Shown here: one piece after another, positions 61,572 through 64,000 of the stretch | Numbering within the stretch: position 1 is the first letter of the stretch | Layout: every line of letters begins with the position of its first letter | NCBI GenBank assembly: GCA_964480915.1 | Contig: CAYZRS010000010.1 | Coordinates: 1 to 64,000 of the forward strand | Direction: 5' to 3' | From: CAWGCE01 sp964480915 | Lineage (GTDB): Bacteria; Planctomycetota; Planctomycetia; Pirellulales; Pirellulaceae | DNA: 64,000 bases | Translations under genes and position numbers: made by a program | The notes under the pieces: model-generated | The model's database searches: none | What the model was told of the DNA's origin: nothing | The model's input: the letters and a program-made list of their open reading frames with translations, nothing else

Positions 61572-64000
61572 TTAAGACTCTACGCCTCCCTGCAACTCAT
61601 CCTGCCACTGCTTCAGCCGATCCCACTGCCCTGAGGCCGCAAGCTTTGCCTGTTCCGGCCAAGTTGTCGGATCATGGACGGCGAAATTGCCATCTGCCTC
61701 GGTCAAAATCTCTTTGATTTTTTCCGGAGTATTTGTTGCCAAGTCCTCAAATTTGCGAATTCCGGCCGCTTGTAGAGCTTCCGCAATCGCGGGTCCCACG
61801 CCTTCGATCTTGGTCAGGTCGTCCGAACCCCGATCGACGCCACCATGCAGGATGTCCTGCCACTGCTTCAACTGATCCCAGTCGCCGGCAGCGGCCAAAC
61901 GAGCCTGTTCTGGCCACGTACCCGGATTGTGGTTCGCAAAGCCTTCCGAATGAGCCAAAATCTCGCCGATTCGCTCCGATCCGGCATCTGCGATGCTGCG
62001 GAACGTTCGCAATCCGGCCGCTTTCAACACGTCGGCGATCTTCGGTCCAATGCCTTCAATTTTTGTCAGGTCATCTTCAACGACCGCACCCGAATCGATC
62101 GGGCCGGCACCGCTCAGATCGGCAGGAGCCCCACTGGTAAGCGAAGAGAACGACTGCGGCGTATCACCACCGGTTGCTGCTCCGCCTCCCGCATCGCTTC
62201 CACCACCACTACCGCCAAGCAACGCCTCGATGGACGGTGCCGGAGACGACGATTCCAGCGGAGCTGCCGCCGGCGTTTCGTCGGCCGATTCGAGCAGTGG
62301 GAAACTGGAAACAAGTGTCGTTTCGCGTTTGGCGGCCAAAGCCTCCAATGCTTCCGGACGAATTCTCACTTCCGATTCCTGGAACTTCTTGAAGCCGGTA
62401 CCTGCCGGAATCAAGTGACCCAAAATCACGTTCTCTTTCAAACCGACCAAGCGATCGACCTTACCGGCCAAAGCCGCTTCGGTCAGTACCTTCGTCGTCT
62501 CTTGGAAACTGGCCGCACTAATAAAGCTAGAACTCTGGACCGCCGCTTTGGTAATACCCAACAACTGCGTACTGGCAGTCGCCCGCTTCGGTCGACTTCC
62601 CTTAGCTGGATCACCACCCAAAGCTTCGATCTGAGCGTTCACTTGCTCCAGCGTGTCTTTAGGAACAATCGTTCCCTCTTCGAAGTCGCTGTCGCCCTTC
62701 TTCGAAATCTTCACGCACTTGGCCAGATTCTCATTCGACAAGCGGAAATCGAATCGGTCCATCACGCTACCCGGCAACAGATTCGTGTCACCCGGATTTT
62801 CGATCTGAACTTTTCGCAGCATCCGAGCGATGATGATCTCGATGTGCTTGTCGTTAATTTCCACTCGTTGCGAGCGATAAACGCCCTGAACTTCGTGGAC
62901 CAGGTATTGCTGAACCGCTTCTTCACCCGAAACCCGCAGGATATCGTGCGGTACCAGCGGTCCATCGACCAGCGATTGTCCCGCACGGACTAGGTCACCC
63001 GAGTGAACCAAGAATCGTTTACCGTGCGGCACCAAGTGCTCACGTTCAATACCACTTTCACTCTTCACGATGATCGTGCGCTTACCACGTTTCTTCTCAC
63101 CAAGAATTTCGACCGTACCGTCGACTTCAGCGATGACCGCCGGGTCCTTCGGCTTACGAGCTTCGAAAATCTCCGTGACACGAGGCAGACCACCGGTAAT
63201 GTCCTTAATCCCGGAAGCTTCCCGAGGCGTCTTCGCCAGAATCGTACCCGCTTTGACCGCCGCGCCTTCTTCGGCATCGATGTAGGCTCGTTCCGGTAGA
63301 TAATAGACATCTAGCGGCTTGCCGCTGGCATCTTCAATCACAATCTGCGGATGCAAGTCACCCTTATGATCAATGATCAAGCGTCGAACGTTACCGCCTT
63401 GATCCTTCTCTTCTCGCATCGTTTCGTTTTCGACAACGTCTTCGTAGCGAACCTTACCGTCGACTTCGGCGAGAATGGGGATACTGTGCGGATCCCATTG
63501 GCAAAGCACAGCACCTTCTTTGATTTCGTCGTTCTCCTCGACCATCAACACAGCACCGGCAGGCACTTCGTGCTTCTCGAGTTCGCGGCCCTTCGGATCG
63601 AGAATCGCAATCTCGCCCAATCGCGACAGAACAACTTTCTTTCCGTCGGCACCGGCAACCGCCTTCACGCGTGTGAGCTTGACGATACCGCCCTTCTTAC
63701 ACTTCGTTTCGTTTTCTTCCACGTCGGTACCGGCCACACCACCAATATGGAATGTCCGCATCGTCAACTGCGTACCCGGCTCACCGATACTTTGAGCAGC
63801 GATGATCCCGACCGCCATGCCTTCTTCGACCTGGGTTCCGGTTGAAAGGTCCATGCCGTAACAGCAACGGCAAACACCCAGCGGCGCTTCGCAGGTCATT
63901 GGGCTTCGGACCTGAATTTTTTCCAGGCCCATCTCTTCCATCTTGCGAGCAATCGCTGGCGTGATGAGTTCGTTTTCAGAAACGACAATTGCGTCGGTCA
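61572..64000 (-). CDS. rpoC: RNA polymerase beta' subunit, 3' part, with C-terminal HhH-like extension
   Basis: This is the C-terminal part of RpoC; the frame stays open to the window edge at 64000 (visible start TDAIVVSENELITPAIARKM). Typical motifs are SPMTCEAPLGVCRCCYG, zinc-site cysteines, and MAVGIIAAQSIGEPGTQLTMRTFHIGG. After the usual end (RIRPEALEALAAKRETT) comes an Ala/Gly/Ser/Pro linker and two copies of an 84-residue module beginning DDLTKIEGIGPKIADVLKAAG (coded 61824-62075 and 61572-61823), which resemble helix-hairpin-helix domains. The gene is partial at its 5' end. Confidence 0.97.
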   Translation of the reverse strand, partial: TDAIVVSENELITPAIARKMEEMGLEKIQVRSPMTCEAPLGVCRCCYGMDLSTGTQVEEGMAVGIIAAQSIGEPGTQLTMRTFHIGGVAGTDVEENETKCKKGGIVKLTRVKAVAGADGKKVVLSRLGEIAILDPKGRELEKHEVPAGAVLMVEENDEIKEGAVLCQWDPHSIPILAEVDGKVRYEDVVENETMREEKDQGGNVRRLIIDHKGDLHPQIVIEDASGKPLDVYYLPERAYIDAEEGAAVKAGTILAKTPREASGIKDITGGLPRVTEIFEARKPKDPAVIAEVDGTVEILGEKKRGKRTIIVKSESGIEREHLVPHGKRFLVHSGDLVRAGQSLVDGPLVPHDILRVSGEEAVQQYLVHEVQGVYRSQRVEINDKHIEIIIARMLRKVQIENPGDTNLLPGSVMDRFDFRLSNENLAKCVKISKKGDSDFEEGTIVPKDTLEQVNAQIEALGGDPAKGSRPKRATASTQLLGITKAAVQSSSFISAASFQETTKVLTEAALAGKVDRLVGLKENVILGHLIPAGTGFKKFQESEVRIRPEALEALAAKRETTLVSSFPLLESADETPAAAPLESSSPAPSIEALLGGSGGGSDAGGGAATGGDTPQSFSSLTSGAPADLSGAGPIDSGAVVEDDLTKIEGIGPKIADVLKAAGLRTFRSIADAGSERIGEILAHSEGFANHNPGTWPEQARLAAAGDWDQLKQWQDILHGGVDRGSDDLTKIEGVGPAIAEALQAAGIRKFEDLATNTPEKIKEILTEADGNFAVHDPTTWPEQAKLAASGQWDRLKQWQDELQGGVES

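Noticed and set aside
61845..62993. 382-codon open frame on the plus strand
   Set aside because: Antisense to rpoC; the frame reflects codon bias of the true gene.

Overview
The window is about 64 kb of a moderately GC-rich bacterial chromosome. It most resembles a planctomycete of the Pirellulales (Rhodopirellula/Blastopirellula type). Pointers are an exported protein opening with an LExLExRxML motif and carrying VCBS/FG-GAP, dockerin and cyclophilin domains, the RDD-SpoIIM-DUF4129-DUF4350-MoxR-DUF58 cluster, a Ser/Thr kinase with a C-terminal pseudo-receiver, and many exported proteins with weak family matches. There is no phage, CRISPR array, rRNA or tRNA that I can support. Assignments come from reading the protein sequences; no search was run.

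Layout. 0.3-3.7 kb: a large surface protein. 3.7-6.3 kb: a YyaL/SPATA20 thioredoxin-fold protein flanked by opposed copies of a 40-nt palindromic repeat and one further palindromic element. 6.3-18.2 kb: a long minus-strand run read RDD > SpoIIM-like > membrane protein > DUF4129 > DUF4350 > MoxR > DUF58 > FtsX-type permease > exported CPFC protein > two DUF3299-like proteins, mostly joined by 4-nt overlaps. 18.3-22.5 kb: 2-oxoacid:ferredoxin oxidoreductase korA-korB between two CBS-domain genes, one overlapping korB by 4 nt. 22.6-24.4 kb: a conserved hypothetical and an esterase. 24.5-29.7 kb (plus): ribBA, a membrane protein, a transglutaminase-like/TPR protein, an NAD-binding reductase and a PilZ protein. 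30-36.4 kb: M48 protease, small membrane protein, DUF481 barrel, der GTPase, family-4 uracil-DNA glycosylase, Ser/Thr kinase. 36.7-43.5 kb: coiled-coil protein, exported carbohydrate-active-like protein, membrane-anchored protein, glycerate 2-kinase, AP2-like protein and TraB/GumN protein. 43.8-51.2 kb (plus): ECF sigma factor with a probable partner membrane protein, agmatine deiminase, SET-domain protein, then a pentaheme cytochrome followed by a large outer-membrane barrel. 51.2-53.8 kb (minus): ilvN-ilvC and two small genes. 54-57.6 kb (plus): scpA, a metallo-beta-lactamase-fold protein and an M49-like peptidase. 57.7-64 kb (minus): a small exported protein, then fusA, rpsG, rpsL and the 3' part of rpoC.

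How the genes work together. The minus-strand MoxR/DUF58/DUF4129/DUF4350 cluster looks like one envelope-associated chaperone-type system. korAB with its CBS proteins looks like a redox module whose CBS partners may sense nucleotides. The cytochrome plus barrel pair looks like an envelope electron-transfer or heme-protein/porin unit. rpoC-rpsL-rpsG-fusA is the classical rpoC/str order, with a strong intrinsic terminator before fusA and no tuf after it.

The signals I rate most interesting are the tandem helix-hairpin-helix-like extension on RpoC, the cytochrome/barrel pair, the related palindromic elements (one of which supplies the end of a reading frame), a 15-nt extended -10 promoter motif shared by two genes, a free-standing AP2-like protein, and a perfect direct repeat in the ribBA leader.
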